In this document: positions 1 to 8,580 of the stretch, in pieces
Position numbering within the stretch: the stretch's first letter is position 1
Layout: every line of letters begins with the position of its first letter
DNA from: Terrabacter sp. 28
GTDB taxonomy: Bacteria; Actinomycetota; Actinomycetes; Actinomycetales; Dermatophilaceae
Direction of reading: 5' to 3'
Assembly: GCA_000955875.1 (NCBI GenBank)
Contig: JYOE01000021.1
Location: 62,001 to 126,000 of the forward strand
Length of the DNA: 64,000 nt
The notes under the pieces: generated by a model
The model's database searches: none
What the model was told of the DNA's origin: nothing
Seen by the model: the letters and a program-made list of their open reading frames with translations, nothing else
Program-made: the position numbers and the translations under genes

Positions 1-23
1 GACGAGCGGTCGGAGGCCGGCCG

Positions 24-1037
24 ATGATCACCGCCCTCCTCGTCTCGCTGCTCCTGCTGGTGCTCAACGCCTTCTTCGTCGCGGCCGAGTTCGCCATCGT
101 CGCGAGCAAGCGCCACCGGCTCGAGGACCTCGCCGAACGCGGCAGCGTCGCCGCTCGGGCCGCCGTGCGCGCCAACCGCGAGCTGTCGCTCATGCTCGCC
201 GGGGCCCAGCTCGGCATCACGCTCTGCACGCTCGGCCTCGGCTCGCTCGCCAAGCCCGCCGTCGCCGAGCTGCTTACCCCGGTGTTCACGTTCGCACGCG
301 TCCCCGAGGCGGCGGCCTACGTGGTCTCGGTCGTGCTTGCGGTGGGCATCGTCGTCTTCCTGCACATGGTCGTCGGCGAGATGGCTCCCAAGTCGTGGGC
401 CATCGCCCACCCCGAGCGCTCGGCAGTGATGCTGGCACTGCCCTTCCGCGGCTTCGCGTGGGTCGCGCGGCCGGCCCTCAGCCTGCTCAACGCCATGGCC
501 AACGGGTGCCTGCGCCTCGTGGGGGTCACCCCCCAGGACGAGCTCGGCCAGGTGCACGGGCCCAAGGAGCTGCAGCTGCTCATCGCCAGCTCGAAGGAGC
601 ACGGCATGCTCGCCGAGCCCGAGCACCGCGTGCTCGCCGGCGCGCTCGACCTCGACACGACCCCGCTCACCGAAGTCCTCGTTCCCATGAGCCAGGCGGT
701 CGGTGTGCCGACGACCGCCAGCTGCGCCGAGGCGGAGGCCGTCTCGCGCGACACGGGCCGATCGCGGCTCGTCGTGCGCGAGGGTGGCACGCCGGTCGGC
801 CTCGCCCACGTGCGCGACATCGTGCGCGCGTCGGCGCACGCCCCCGTCACCACCGTGACGGTGCCCGTCCTGCACGTCGACCAGGGGCTGTCGCTGCTCG
901 ACACCGTGTCGCTGATGCGGGCCGCGCACGCCCAGCTCGTCATCGTCGACGGGCCTTCGGGGCCGGTCGGCCTCGTCACGATGGAGGACCTCCTCGAACG
1001 CGTCCTGGGCACGTTCGAGGACGAGACCGACGCCTGA
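24..1037 (+). CDS. CNNM/HlyC-CorC family membrane protein (DUF21 + CBS pair)
   Basis: A 337-residue membrane protein of the DUF21/CBS family, whose members are linked to divalent cation transport or homeostasis. Hydrophobic segments cover about residues 1-23, 55-75 and 95-116, with a conserved GEMAPKSWA stretch at 119-127 that is typical of DUF21. A CBS-domain pair follows at about 215-330. The protein ends directly after the second CBS domain, so the C-terminal CorC/HlyC domain found in many relatives is missing. The ATG has a GGAGG about 9 bases upstream. The window begins just before this gene; in actinobacteria a second DUF21/CBS gene often precedes it, which cannot be checked here. A strong hairpin follows the stop. 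The family assignment is firm; the transported ion is unknown. Confidence 0.88.
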   Translation: MITALLVSLLLLVLNAFFVAAEFAIVASKRHRLEDLAERGSVAARAAVRANRELSLMLAGAQLGITLCTLGLGSLAKPAVAELLTPVFTFARVPEAAAYVVSVVLAVGIVVFLHMVVGEMAPKSWAIAHPERSAVMLALPFRGFAWVARPALSLLNAMANGCLRLVGVTPQDELGQVHGPKELQLLIASSKEHGMLAEPEHRVLAGALDLDTTPLTEVLVPMSQAVGVPTTASCAEAEAVSRDTGRSRLVVREGGTPVGLAHVRDIVRASAHAPVTTVTVPVLHVDQGLSLLDTVSLMRAAHAQLVIVDGPSGPVGLVTMEDLLERVLGTFEDETDA

Positions 1038-1040
1038 CGC

Positions 1041-1080
1041 AGAGGCGCTGCCGGCACCCTCATGTGCCGGCAGCGCCTCT
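1041..1080. terminator. Bidirectional intrinsic terminator between convergent genes
   Basis: A perfect 17-base inverted repeat (arms 1041-1057 and 1064-1080, loop cctcat) starts 4 bases after the stop of the CNNM gene and 44 bases from the stop of the convergent oppF gene. There is no T tract on either side, as is common in G+C-rich actinobacteria. Confidence 0.8.
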
Positions 1081-1124
1081 CGGTCGTCTCGGTCCTCTCT
1101 GCCGTCTCGGTCCACCGACCTCGG

Positions 1125-2330
1125 TCAGAGGACCTCGATCTTCGGCGGGCCCGCGAAGTGGCAGGCGACCGTGTGGTCGCTGTCGCCCTGGATGGCCGGC
1201 ACCTCGGTGGTGCAGCGGGTGCGCTCCGACTCGCTCAGCTCTTCCCTGTAACGCGGGCACCGGGTGTGGAAGACGCAACCGCTCGGCGGGTTGATCGGCG
1301 AGGGCAGGTCACCCTTGAGCAGGATGCGCTCGCGCTTGTGCTCGCGGCGGGGGTCCGGGATCGGGACGGCCGACAGAAGCGCCTGGGTGTACGGGTGCAG
1401 CGGGTTCTCGTACAGCTCGTCGCGCGTCGCCAGCTCCATGATCTTGCCGAGGTACATGACCGCGACACGGTCGCTGATGTGCCGGATCACCGCGAGGTCG
1501 TGGGCGACGAACACGTAGGTCAGCTCGAACTCGTCCTGCAGGTCCTCGAGCAGGTTGACCACCTGGGCCTGGATCGAAACGTCCAGGGCAGACACCGGCT
1601 CGTCGCAGACGATGACCTTCGGACGCAGGGCGACCGCGCGGGCGATGCCGATGCGCTGGCGCTGACCGCCCGAGAACTCGTGCGGGAAGCGGTTGTAGTG
1701 CTCCGGGTTGAGCCCCACGCGCTCCATGAGCCGCTGCACCTCGGCCTTGATGCCGCCCTCGGGCTTGATGCCCTGGATGTGGAACGGAGCGGCGATGATC
1801 GTGCCGACGGTCTGGCGGGGGTTGAGCGAGCCGTAGGGGTCCTGGAAGACCATCTGCAGCTCCTTGCGGAGTCTGCGCAGCTCCTTGCCGTCGGCGTTGG
1901 TGACGTCCTTGCCCTGGTAGCGGATCGTCCCGCTCGTGGGTGCCAGCAACTGGAGCACCGTGCGACCCGCCGTCGACTTGCCGCAGCCGGACTCGCCGAC
2001 GAGGCCGAGGGTCTCACCCTTGCGCACCGAGAACGAGATACCGTCGACGGCCTTCACCGGGTCGCCGGCACGGCGGATGATGCCGGGGGCGTGCATCGGG
2101 AAGTGCTTCTTGAGATCGGTGACCTCAAGGATCACCTCACCCAGCGCCACGTCGTCGGCGGCGGCCTTGCGGCGCTGGCGCGAGAACCGGTGGGCGCCGG
2201 AAGCGCCGCTCGCGCGGTCACGGGAGGCGTCGGGCATCGCGCTCTCGGTCGAGGCCGGGGCCTCGGTCGCGGTGGCCGCGGCCTCGGGCCCGTCCGGCGT
2301 CGGGCCCGACGTGGGGAGGTCGGTCATCAT
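1125..2330 (-). CDS. oppF: Oligopeptide ABC transporter ATP-binding protein, OppF/DppF type
   Basis: A 401-residue ATPase that powers peptide import together with the OppD partner just upstream. The Walker A motif GESGCGKST lies at about 112-120. A Q-loop FQDP, an FSGGQRQR signature, a CDEPVSALD Walker B and a late H-loop follow. The C-terminal oligopeptide-specific region contains NPPSGCVFHTRCP. An N-terminal Ala/Pro/Thr-rich stretch of about 60 residues precedes the ABC domain and looks like a disordered extension. The start is an ATG overlapping the oppD stop as ATGA, which points to translational coupling; the open frame reaches further upstream, but that part overlaps oppD. It is the last gene of the opp operon, ending at the terminator shared with the CNNM gene. 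Confidence 0.93.
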   Translation of the reverse strand: MMTDLPTSGPTPDGPEAAATATEAPASTESAMPDASRDRASGASGAHRFSRQRRKAAADDVALGEVILEVTDLKKHFPMHAPGIIRRAGDPVKAVDGISFSVRKGETLGLVGESGCGKSTAGRTVLQLLAPTSGTIRYQGKDVTNADGKELRRLRKELQMVFQDPYGSLNPRQTVGTIIAAPFHIQGIKPEGGIKAEVQRLMERVGLNPEHYNRFPHEFSGGQRQRIGIARAVALRPKVIVCDEPVSALDVSIQAQVVNLLEDLQDEFELTYVFVAHDLAVIRHISDRVAVMYLGKIMELATRDELYENPLHPYTQALLSAVPIPDPRREHKRERILLKGDLPSPINPPSGCVFHTRCPRYREELSESERTRCTTEVPAIQGDSDHTVACHFAGPPKIEVL

Positions 2331-3379
2331 GCCGTCCTGGTCTCGATCTGGTTTTGGAAGATGGAGCGCCGCTCGGCCTCGGGGATGAGGCACCGCGCCG
2401 GGTGCTCGGCAGAGACGTCGAACGTCGGCACGACGGTCGAGCAGCCGAGACGCTCGTCGTCGCGGAAGGTGCACCGGGGGTGGAACGCGCAGCCGGACGG
2501 CGGGTTGATGAGCGATGGCGGGTTTCCGGCGATGGGCCGCAGCCGCTCCTGCTTCACGGAGTCGATGCGCGGCATCGACTGGAGCAGGCCCCACGTGTAC
2601 GGGTGCTCGGCCTCGTAGAAGATCCTGTCCGCGCTGCTGCCCTCGACCGCCTTGCCGCCGTACATCACCATGATCTTGTCCGCGAGCTCGGCGACGACGC
2701 CGAGGTCGTGCGTGATGATGATGATGGAGGAGCCGAACTCCTTCTGGAGGTCGACGAGCAGGTTGAGGATCTGCGCCTGCACGGTGACGTCGAGCGCCGT
2801 GGTCGGCTCGTCGGCGATGATCAGACGCGGGCTGTTGACCAGCGCCATGGCGATCATGGCGCGCTGGCGCATGCCGCCCGAGAACTCGTGCGGGTACTGG
2901 TCGACACGCTTCTGCGGGTTCGGGATGCCTACCCGGTCGAGCATCTCGACCACGTGCGCGCGAGCAGCTGCCTTCGACACGTCGTTGTGGACGCGGTACG
3001 CCTCGACGATCTGGTTGCCGACCGTGTAGTAGGGGTGCAGCGCCGAGAGGGGGTCCTGGAAGATCATCGCGATGTCGTGGCCGCGCATGCGGCGCAGGTC
3101 TTCGTCGACGATCTTGAGCAGGTCGCGACCATCGAAGACGATCTGGCCCTCCACCTTCGCACGGGACCCGCGGTGCAGACCCATGATCGCCTGGCTGGTC
3201 ACGGACTTGCCCGACCCGGACTCGCCGACGATGCCGAGCGTCTCACCCGCACGGAGGTCGAAGGTCAGCCCGTCGACCGCCTTGACGAGGCCGTCCTCGG
3301 TGGGAAACGTGACCTTGAGGTCGCGCACCGCGAGGAGCGCGCCGGAGCTGTCGGGGTCCGCGGAGGCCCACGTGCTCAT
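2327..3379 (-). CDS. oppD: Oligopeptide ABC transporter ATP-binding protein, OppD/DppD type
   Basis: A 350-residue ABC ATPase, the second nucleotide-binding subunit of the peptide importer. Walker A GESGSGKS is at about 52-59, followed by FQDPLSAL, signature FSGGMRQRAMIAMAL and Walker B IADEPTTALD. The C-terminal oligo/HPY region has NPPSGCAFHPRC. The ATG at 3379 gives the usual family length; the open frame extends 77 codons further, but that extension is non-homologous and runs into oppB. The gene starts 28 bases after the oppB stop and overlaps oppF by 4 bases. Confidence 0.93.
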   Translation of the reverse strand: MSTWASADPDSSGALLAVRDLKVTFPTEDGLVKAVDGLTFDLRAGETLGIVGESGSGKSVTSQAIMGLHRGSRAKVEGQIVFDGRDLLKIVDEDLRRMRGHDIAMIFQDPLSALHPYYTVGNQIVEAYRVHNDVSKAAARAHVVEMLDRVGIPNPQKRVDQYPHEFSGGMRQRAMIAMALVNSPRLIIADEPTTALDVTVQAQILNLLVDLQKEFGSSIIIITHDLGVVAELADKIMVMYGGKAVEGSSADRIFYEAEHPYTWGLLQSMPRIDSVKQERLRPIAGNPPSLINPPSGCAFHPRCTFRDDERLGCSTVVPTFDVSAEHPARCLIPEAERRSIFQNQIETRTA

Positions 3380-3407
3380 ATGGTGTCCAATCTCTCGAAC
3401 TGGTCGA

Positions 3408-4424
3408 TCACGAGTACTTGACGCGCGGGTCGATGACCGCATACAGCACGTCGACCACGATGTTGGCGGTGATGATGAAGGACGCCGCGACGATGACGAT
3501 GCCCACCGTGGTCGGCAGGTCGTAGGTGGTTGCCGCCTGGACCGCCAGCTTGCCCAATCCGTTGTAGTTGAACACGGTCTCGGTGATGATGGCGCCCGCG
3601 AGCAAGCCACCGAGGTCGAGACCCGCCACGGTGGCGATCGGCGTGAGGGCCGCTCTCATCGTGTGCTTGCCGAGGATCCGCCGCTGCGAGAGACCCTTGG
3701 CGCGTGCCGTTCGGATGTAGTCCTCACCCATCGACTCCAGCACGAACGCCCGGGTGAGGCGGATGTAGCCGGCGATGTAGATGAGCGCGAGGGTCAACGA
3801 GGGCAGGAAGAGGCCGTACAACCACGCTCCGACGCCGCCCTCGCTGATCGGCGTGTAGACCGGTATCGGTGTCAGCTGCCACTTGATCGCCACGAAGATG
3901 TAGAGCGACAGCCCGATGAAGAACGTCGGGAAGGAGTAGACGATCAGGGCGCTGCCGACGAGCGCCCGGTCGACGAGGCGCCCCTTGTTCAAGGCGGCTA
4001 TGACGCCGCCGGATATGCCGAGCACCATCCACATGATGAAGGCCGCCAGAGCCAGCGAGATGGAGACCGGTGCTGCCTCGGCGATGAGCGAGGAGACCGT
4101 CGCGCTCTGGAGCGGCGAGTAGCCGAGACACGGCGCCGGGCAGTCGGCAATGGTCTGGGGCGCGGTCTTCTTGAGCTCGGGGTCGTCGGGGAACTCGCGG
4201 CCCACGAAGACGCCCTTGACGAACTGCCCGTACTGGACGAGCACAGGCTTGTCGTAGCCCAGTGCCTTGCGGTTCTGCTCGATGAGCTCGGGCGAGCAGT
4301 TCTTCCCGCAGGTGAATCGCGCGGGGTCGGACGGAGCCGCGAAGAACAGGAGGTACGTCACCAGGCTCATGACGACGAGCATGATGGCGCCGACGAGGAT
4401 GCGCCGGACGACGTAAGCAAACAT
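3408..4424 (-). CDS. oppB: Oligopeptide ABC transporter permease, OppB/DppB type
   Basis: A 338-residue inner-membrane permease with an N-terminal hydrophobic segment (about 9-30) and a cluster of five more in the second half. The binding-protein-dependent transport (EAA) loop reads EDYIRTARAKGLSQRRIL. A periplasmic loop of about 80 residues between the first two helices carries two close cysteine pairs (CGKNC and CPAPC), which could form extracytoplasmic disulfides. The ATG has a GGGTGG/GGATC stretch upstream. It is separated from the binding-protein gene by 118 bases containing a very strong hairpin, so its expression may be lower than that of the binding protein. Confidence 0.92.
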   Translation of the reverse strand: MFAYVVRRILVGAIMLVVMSLVTYLLFFAAPSDPARFTCGKNCSPELIEQNRKALGYDKPVLVQYGQFVKGVFVGREFPDDPELKKTAPQTIADCPAPCLGYSPLQSATVSSLIAEAAPVSISLALAAFIMWMVLGISGGVIAALNKGRLVDRALVGSALIVYSFPTFFIGLSLYIFVAIKWQLTPIPVYTPISEGGVGAWLYGLFLPSLTLALIYIAGYIRLTRAFVLESMGEDYIRTARAKGLSQRRILGKHTMRAALTPIATVAGLDLGGLLAGAIITETVFNYNGLGKLAVQAATTYDLPTTVGIVIVAASFIITANIVVDVLYAVIDPRVKYS

Positions 4425-4474
4425 GGTTGATCCACCCTAACGGGGTCGGGTTGTGCCGGGGAGACCCTCTCCGC

Positions 4475-4512
4475 ACGCGTGGTGGGGGCCCGGGCGGGCC
4501 CCCACCACGCGT
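4475..4512 (-). terminator. Strong intraoperonic hairpin between binding protein and oppB
   Basis: Perfect 17-base arms (4475-4491 and 4496-4512) with a GGGC loop sit between the stop of the peptide-binding lipoprotein and the start of oppB. No T tract follows. It could be a partial terminator or a 3'-end mRNA stabiliser that keeps binding protein in excess over permease, a known arrangement in ABC importer operons. Confidence 0.7.
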
Positions 4513-4542
4513 CGTTCGGTTGGTACTACCGCTCGACGAGCG

Positions 4543-6306
4543 TCACTGCTTGGCTCCGATGGACCCCAGGTCCGGGTAGCCGTTGGTGGCGGCGCTCTGC
4601 GCGTAGCCGGTGATGCCCGAGCCGTGCAGGTAGTAGAACTTCGTCACGGACAGCGGGATGTACGCCGTGTCCTTGCCGAGCTGCACGTCCGCCTGCTGGT
4701 AGATCGAGTTGGCCTCGTCGACGGTCGCGGCGTTGCGAGCCTGGCCGAACAGCTTGTTGACCGTGTCGCTCGCGTAGTTGCCGTAGTCCTGACCGTTCGA
4801 CTTCGGGTTCGTGCCGACCCCGTTGAGGACGGAGTCGAAGAGCGGCGCCGTCACCGTCGCGGCGGAGGGCCAGTCGGCACCCCAGCCGCCCCAGTACACG
4901 TCGGACTTCGTGTTCGGGTTCTGGATCACGTCGTAGTACGTGTCGGTCAGCGGGTCGAGCGTCACGGAGAAGCCCGCCTTGTCCCAGCCCTGCTTGAGGG
5001 CAGCAGCCGCGTTGTCCGTTGTCGGAGTACCGCCGCTGTACGTGTACTTGATCTTGACCGGGAGCGGGACGCCGGCCTCCTCGAGGAGCTTCTTGGCCGC
5101 GGCCGCGTCACCGGCGTCCGGAGCCGTGAAGGCCGGGTTGGGCTGGTAGCCCGGGAGCTCCGGGTTGACGATCGACTTCGCCGGCGTGGCCGCCTTGTCG
5201 CCACCGAGGGCGGTGATGTAGGCCGTCTTGTCCGTCGACACCGCGAGCGCCTGGCGAACCTTCGGGTTCTTCATGACGTCCGAGTTGAAGTTCGGAAGCA
5301 GGTAGTCGGTGAACGGCGAGTTCGTCAGCGTCGAACGCGACTTGACGGTCGGGTTCGAGTCGACCTGCGAGTACATCGATCCGGGGATCGCGCGGTCGGT
5401 CACGGCGAACTTGTCGTCACCCGAGTCGGCGATGAGACGCTGGTTGATGATCTCGTTGGTGAGACCCTCGGTGATGACGATCTTGTCGGGAAGCGCCTTG
5501 CGACCGGTCTGGTCCGTCTTCGGGTCGTAGTTCGTGTTGCGCACGAACGTGCCACCCTTGCCCTTCTGCCACGTGCCCTGGAGCATGTAGGGCCCAGTGC
5601 TGAAGATGGCGTAGTTGGACTGGTCGCCCTTGTCCTGGTCGGCCCGGTAGGGCGAGAAGGAGCGCAGCGAGGCGATCGCGAGCGGGAAGTCGGCCCACGG
5701 CTTGTTGAAGTGGTACGTGATCGACTTGCCCTCACACGTCACGGCCTTGTCGAAGTCGGCCTGGCCGGCCTTCTTGTAGGGGCCGTTGTAGACCGGCAGA
5801 CCGTCCTTGTTGGGGACGTCGAGGTAGCCGAGCGCGTAGTTCGGGCCACCCGTGATGACGTCGGTCGCGAACCCGCGCGAGAACCCGTACTTGAGGTCCT
5901 CACACGTGATGTCCTTGCCGTCCTGCCACTTCACGCCGTCCTTGAGCGTGAACTTCCAGACCTTGCCGCCCTCGCTGGCCTGCCCGGTGTCGGTGGCAAG
6001 GTCCGCCACCGGTTTGGTGGCCTCCTCGCCCTGCTTGCCGACTGGGAAGGACACGAGGTCGCGGTAGAACAGTCGGCTCTCGTTCGCAAGATCGCGACCG
6101 ATGTAGGTGCGCTGCGGGTCGAGGTGCTCGGCGGGCCGCTTCGTGAGCCAGAAGACGGTGCCGCCCTTCGAGCCGGCGGCAGCCGACCCCGTGGACCCGT
6201 TTCCCGAGCCACCGGTCGTGCCTCCACCACCTCCGCACGCGGCGACGCTGAGGACCGAGGTCACAGCGAGGACCGCGAGGGCCGTCGTCCTTCTGCTGAT
6301 GGTCAT
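4543..6306 (-). CDS. oppA: Peptide ABC transporter substrate-binding lipoprotein (SBP family 5)
   Basis: A 587-residue extracytoplasmic solute-binding protein. The N-terminus has a twin-Arg-containing n-region, a hydrophobic core and the lipobox SVAAC, with the lipidated cysteine at residue 24, followed by a Gly/Ser/Thr linker. The body is typical of SBP_bac_5 proteins, with about 540 residues after the linker and the region PQRTYIGRDL near the start. The ATG has an excellent GGAGAGGGA ribosome site. It lies between oppC (103 bases upstream) and oppB (118 bases downstream, across a strong hairpin). Peptide is the usual ligand of this family; nickel or sugar ligands occur in some members. Confidence 0.92.
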   Translation of the reverse strand: MTISRRTTALAVLAVTSVLSVAACGGGGGTTGGSGNGSTGSAAAGSKGGTVFWLTKRPAEHLDPQRTYIGRDLANESRLFYRDLVSFPVGKQGEEATKPVADLATDTGQASEGGKVWKFTLKDGVKWQDGKDITCEDLKYGFSRGFATDVITGGPNYALGYLDVPNKDGLPVYNGPYKKAGQADFDKAVTCEGKSITYHFNKPWADFPLAIASLRSFSPYRADQDKGDQSNYAIFSTGPYMLQGTWQKGKGGTFVRNTNYDPKTDQTGRKALPDKIVITEGLTNEIINQRLIADSGDDKFAVTDRAIPGSMYSQVDSNPTVKSRSTLTNSPFTDYLLPNFNSDVMKNPKVRQALAVSTDKTAYITALGGDKAATPAKSIVNPELPGYQPNPAFTAPDAGDAAAAKKLLEEAGVPLPVKIKYTYSGGTPTTDNAAAALKQGWDKAGFSVTLDPLTDTYYDVIQNPNTKSDVYWGGWGADWPSAATVTAPLFDSVLNGVGTNPKSNGQDYGNYASDTVNKLFGQARNAATVDEANSIYQQADVQLGKDTAYIPLSVTKFYYLHGSGITGYAQSAATNGYPDLGSIGAKQ

Positions 6307-6409
6307 TCCCTCTCCTTCGTTGAACGCACCGTGGTTACGGCGCTGTAGCCCCCAGACGATCGCCGAGGGAGTTTCGTCAGCCCGGCCCTGCAGGCGCAGT
6401 CCGAGCGGG

Positions 6410-7432
6410 TCACCGATCCGCCTTCGGGTCGAGTGCGTCCCGCAGCCCGTCGCCCATGAGGTTGAACGAGAGCACGAGGATCGCGATCGCGATGGCGGGG
6501 AACAGGAAGAACGTGACGTCGGCAGCCGCGTAGTTGACCGAGTAGGTCAGCAGGTTGCCGAGCGTGGGGGTCGGCGGCTTGATGCCGACACCGAGGAAGC
6601 TCAGCGCGGCCTCGGCCGAGATGTACGCGGGCATGACGAGGGTCCCGTACACGAGCAGCGGGGCCCAGAGGTTGGGCAGCAGCTCCTTGAAGTAGATGCG
6701 CCGGTTCGACGCCCCCAGGCTGCGCGCTGCCTCGATGAACTCGCGCTCGCGCAGCGAGAGCACCTGACCGCGGATGATGCGCGCGATCGTGGGCCACCCG
6801 AACAGGCCCAGCACGAGCACGATGTACGCGCCGTTGCTGGGGTTGCCGGCCGGGACGCCCGCCTTCGTGATGATGTCGATGAACATGCCGGAGAGCGCCA
6901 GGAGCATCAGGGTGACCGGGAACGACAGCACCATGTCGATGATCCGGCTGATGAAGAAGTCGGTCTTGCCGCCGAGGAGGCCGGCCACGAGGCCCATGAC
7001 GGTCCCGAGCACCACGGTGATGACCGTGGCGCTCAGCGCGACGGTCATCGAGAACGTCATGCCGAGGGCGATGCGGGAAAGCACGTCGCGACCTGTGCCG
7101 GGCTCCACGCCCAGCGGGTGCTGCCAGGAGAGCCCGCCGCCGCCGCCGATGGGGAGCCCGCCGCTGTTCCCGTCGATCAGCTCGGGGTGGAAGGTCTCGG
7201 GGTCGAGCACGCCGAGGATGGACAGGATCGGCGCGAGGATCGCGAGGACGATCGCCAGGGCCACCACCGCGAGGACCCCCGTGGTGATCTTGTCGCGGCG
7301 CAGTCGGGCCCGCGCCAGCTGCCACGGGGTGCGACCCAGGATCTTCGTCTCTTGGGTGTCACCCTCCTCCGTCGCCAGGGTGTCCTGGGCGGTGCCGGCA
7401 CCGAACTCGACGTCGCGATGGATCTCCGACAC
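6410..7432 (-). CDS. oppC: Oligopeptide ABC transporter permease, OppC/DppC type
   Basis: A permease of about 340 residues with an N-terminal OppC_N transmembrane segment (about 48-70), five more C-terminal helices and the EAA loop around REFIEAARSLGASNRRIYFKE. I chose the GTG at 7432, which follows GTGAGG and gives the usual family length; another GTG 24 bases upstream is possible, and the open frame reaches 7639. It is the first gene of the operon, placed before the binding protein instead of after oppB, an uncommon order. Confidence 0.9.
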   Translation of the reverse strand: MSEIHRDVEFGAGTAQDTLATEEGDTQETKILGRTPWQLARARLRRDKITTGVLAVVALAIVLAILAPILSILGVLDPETFHPELIDGNSGGLPIGGGGGLSWQHPLGVEPGTGRDVLSRIALGMTFSMTVALSATVITVVLGTVMGLVAGLLGGKTDFFISRIIDMVLSFPVTLMLLALSGMFIDIITKAGVPAGNPSNGAYIVLVLGLFGWPTIARIIRGQVLSLREREFIEAARSLGASNRRIYFKELLPNLWAPLLVYGTLVMPAYISAEAALSFLGVGIKPPTPTLGNLLTYSVNYAAADVTFFLFPAIAIAILVLSFNLMGDGLRDALDPKADR

Positions 7433-7695
7433 GACCTCACACCTCGCTTCTCGTCTGCTCACCGGAGTCACTTGGACATGACAACTGTTGCGAGCGCATC
7501 GGCGACTGCGCCTCGTCTCGGGGACGCTAACGCACACTGAACCGCGGCGGAATACTTCTAGAAGCGAAACGCTGAAGTTGGATCCCGGCCGACTCCGAAC
7601 CGTTACCGTCTCGCAATGTGGAACGCGGCAGGCCACCACCTCGGGGACGAACGGCCGACGGGAAGCACTGAAGCACCTCGATGGTTGAAGGTTCC
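7433..7695. other. Divergent intergenic region oppC / dsbA-like
   Basis: This 263-base region must hold both promoters. It contains a perfect 10-base palindrome CTTCTAGAAG (7555-7564) followed by AGCG-AAA-CGCT (7563-7573), possible regulator sites. No convincing -35/-10 pair could be fixed on either strand; TACCGT at 7605-7610 is a weak -10 candidate for the plus gene. Confidence 0.4.
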
Positions 7696-8415
7696 ATGAA
7701 GGTCGAGATCTGGTCTGACATCGCGTGCCCGTGGTGCTACATCGGCAAGCGCCGCTTCGAGAAGGCGCTGGCCGCCTTCCCCCACCGCGACGAGGTCGTC
7801 GTGCACTGGCGCAGCTACCAGCTCGACCCCACGCTGCCCGAGCACCACGACGGCACCGAGCTCGACTACCTCGTCGACCGCAAGGGCATGTCCCGCGACC
7901 AGGTCCGCCGGATGTTCGACCAGGTGACCGCGATCGCCGCCGACGAGGGTCTCGCCTACGACTTCGACTCCGTCGTGGTCGCCAACAGCTTCGCGGGCCA
8001 CGAGCTGCTTCACCTCGCCAAGGCCCGAGGGGTCGGCGACGCCGTCAAGGAGGCCCTGCTGTCGGCCCACTTCGAGCACGGCGAGGACCTCGGTGACCGT
8101 GACGTGCTCGTGCGCATCGGGGTCGCGGCCGGCCTTGACGCCGACGAGATCGTGCGTGACCTCGATGGCCACCGGTGGCGCAAGGACGTCGTCGCCGACA
8201 TCATCGCTGCACAGCAGCTCGGCATCCGCGGCGTGCCCTTCTTCGTGCTCGACGCGAAGTACGGAATCTCCGGCGCCCAGCCCACCGAGCTCTTCGCACA
8301 GGCGCTCGAGCAGGCGTGGCGGGAGTCGCACCCCGTCGTCATGCTCCAGCCCGTCACGAGTGGGGTCGCTACCGACGCGACCGACGCCGCAGCCTGCGGC
8401 CCCGCCGGCTGCTGA
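7696..8415 (+). CDS. DsbA-family oxidoreductase (FrnE-like)
   Basis: A 239-residue thioredoxin-fold protein of the FrnE/2-hydroxychromene-2-carboxylate isomerase-like DsbA family. The CxxC active site is C11-P-W-C14 in SDIACPWCYIGKRRFEKAL. A cis-proline loop GVPFFVLD lies near 186-193, and an AACGPAGC motif ends the protein, giving two more cysteines. No signal peptide is present, so it is probably cytoplasmic like other FrnE proteins. The second ATG, at 7696, is preceded by GAAGG and matches the family start; an ATG 15 bases upstream lacks a ribosome site. The likely role is thiol-disulfide chemistry; the substrate is unknown. Confidence 0.88.
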   Translation: MKVEIWSDIACPWCYIGKRRFEKALAAFPHRDEVVVHWRSYQLDPTLPEHHDGTELDYLVDRKGMSRDQVRRMFDQVTAIAADEGLAYDFDSVVVANSFAGHELLHLAKARGVGDAVKEALLSAHFEHGEDLGDRDVLVRIGVAAGLDADEIVRDLDGHRWRKDVVADIIAAQQLGIRGVPFFVLDAKYGISGAQPTELFAQALEQAWRESHPVVMLQPVTSGVATDATDAAACGPAGC

Positions 8416-8580
8416 GGCCGTACCGGCCCCCTGGACCCGAACCCTGCCGGAGCCCGAACCTGCCGGGAGCACCAGCCGGACGGCATACGGCCCGCCCCAC
8501 CTGAGCGACACCTCACGAGGGCGGCCCCACATCGGACCCGTGTGCGGTCGTCCTTCACGTGCGCTGCGCGATCGGCCGAG
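8416..8580. other. Convergent intergenic region with a CGGCATACG copy
   Basis: These 165 bases separate the dsbA-like gene from potC. A short GGCCG-TAC-CGGCC hairpin lies just after the dsbA-like stop. Imperfect direct repeats of CCCGAACC(C)TGCCGG span about 8438-8470, and one copy of the dispersed nonamer lies at 8481-8489. No gene was seen. Confidence 0.5.

Noticed and set aside
7555..7573. CTTCTAGAAG palindrome as a firm operator
   Set aside because: It is short, no regulator gene is adjacent and no promoter could be fixed around it; kept only as a note in the intergenic entry.
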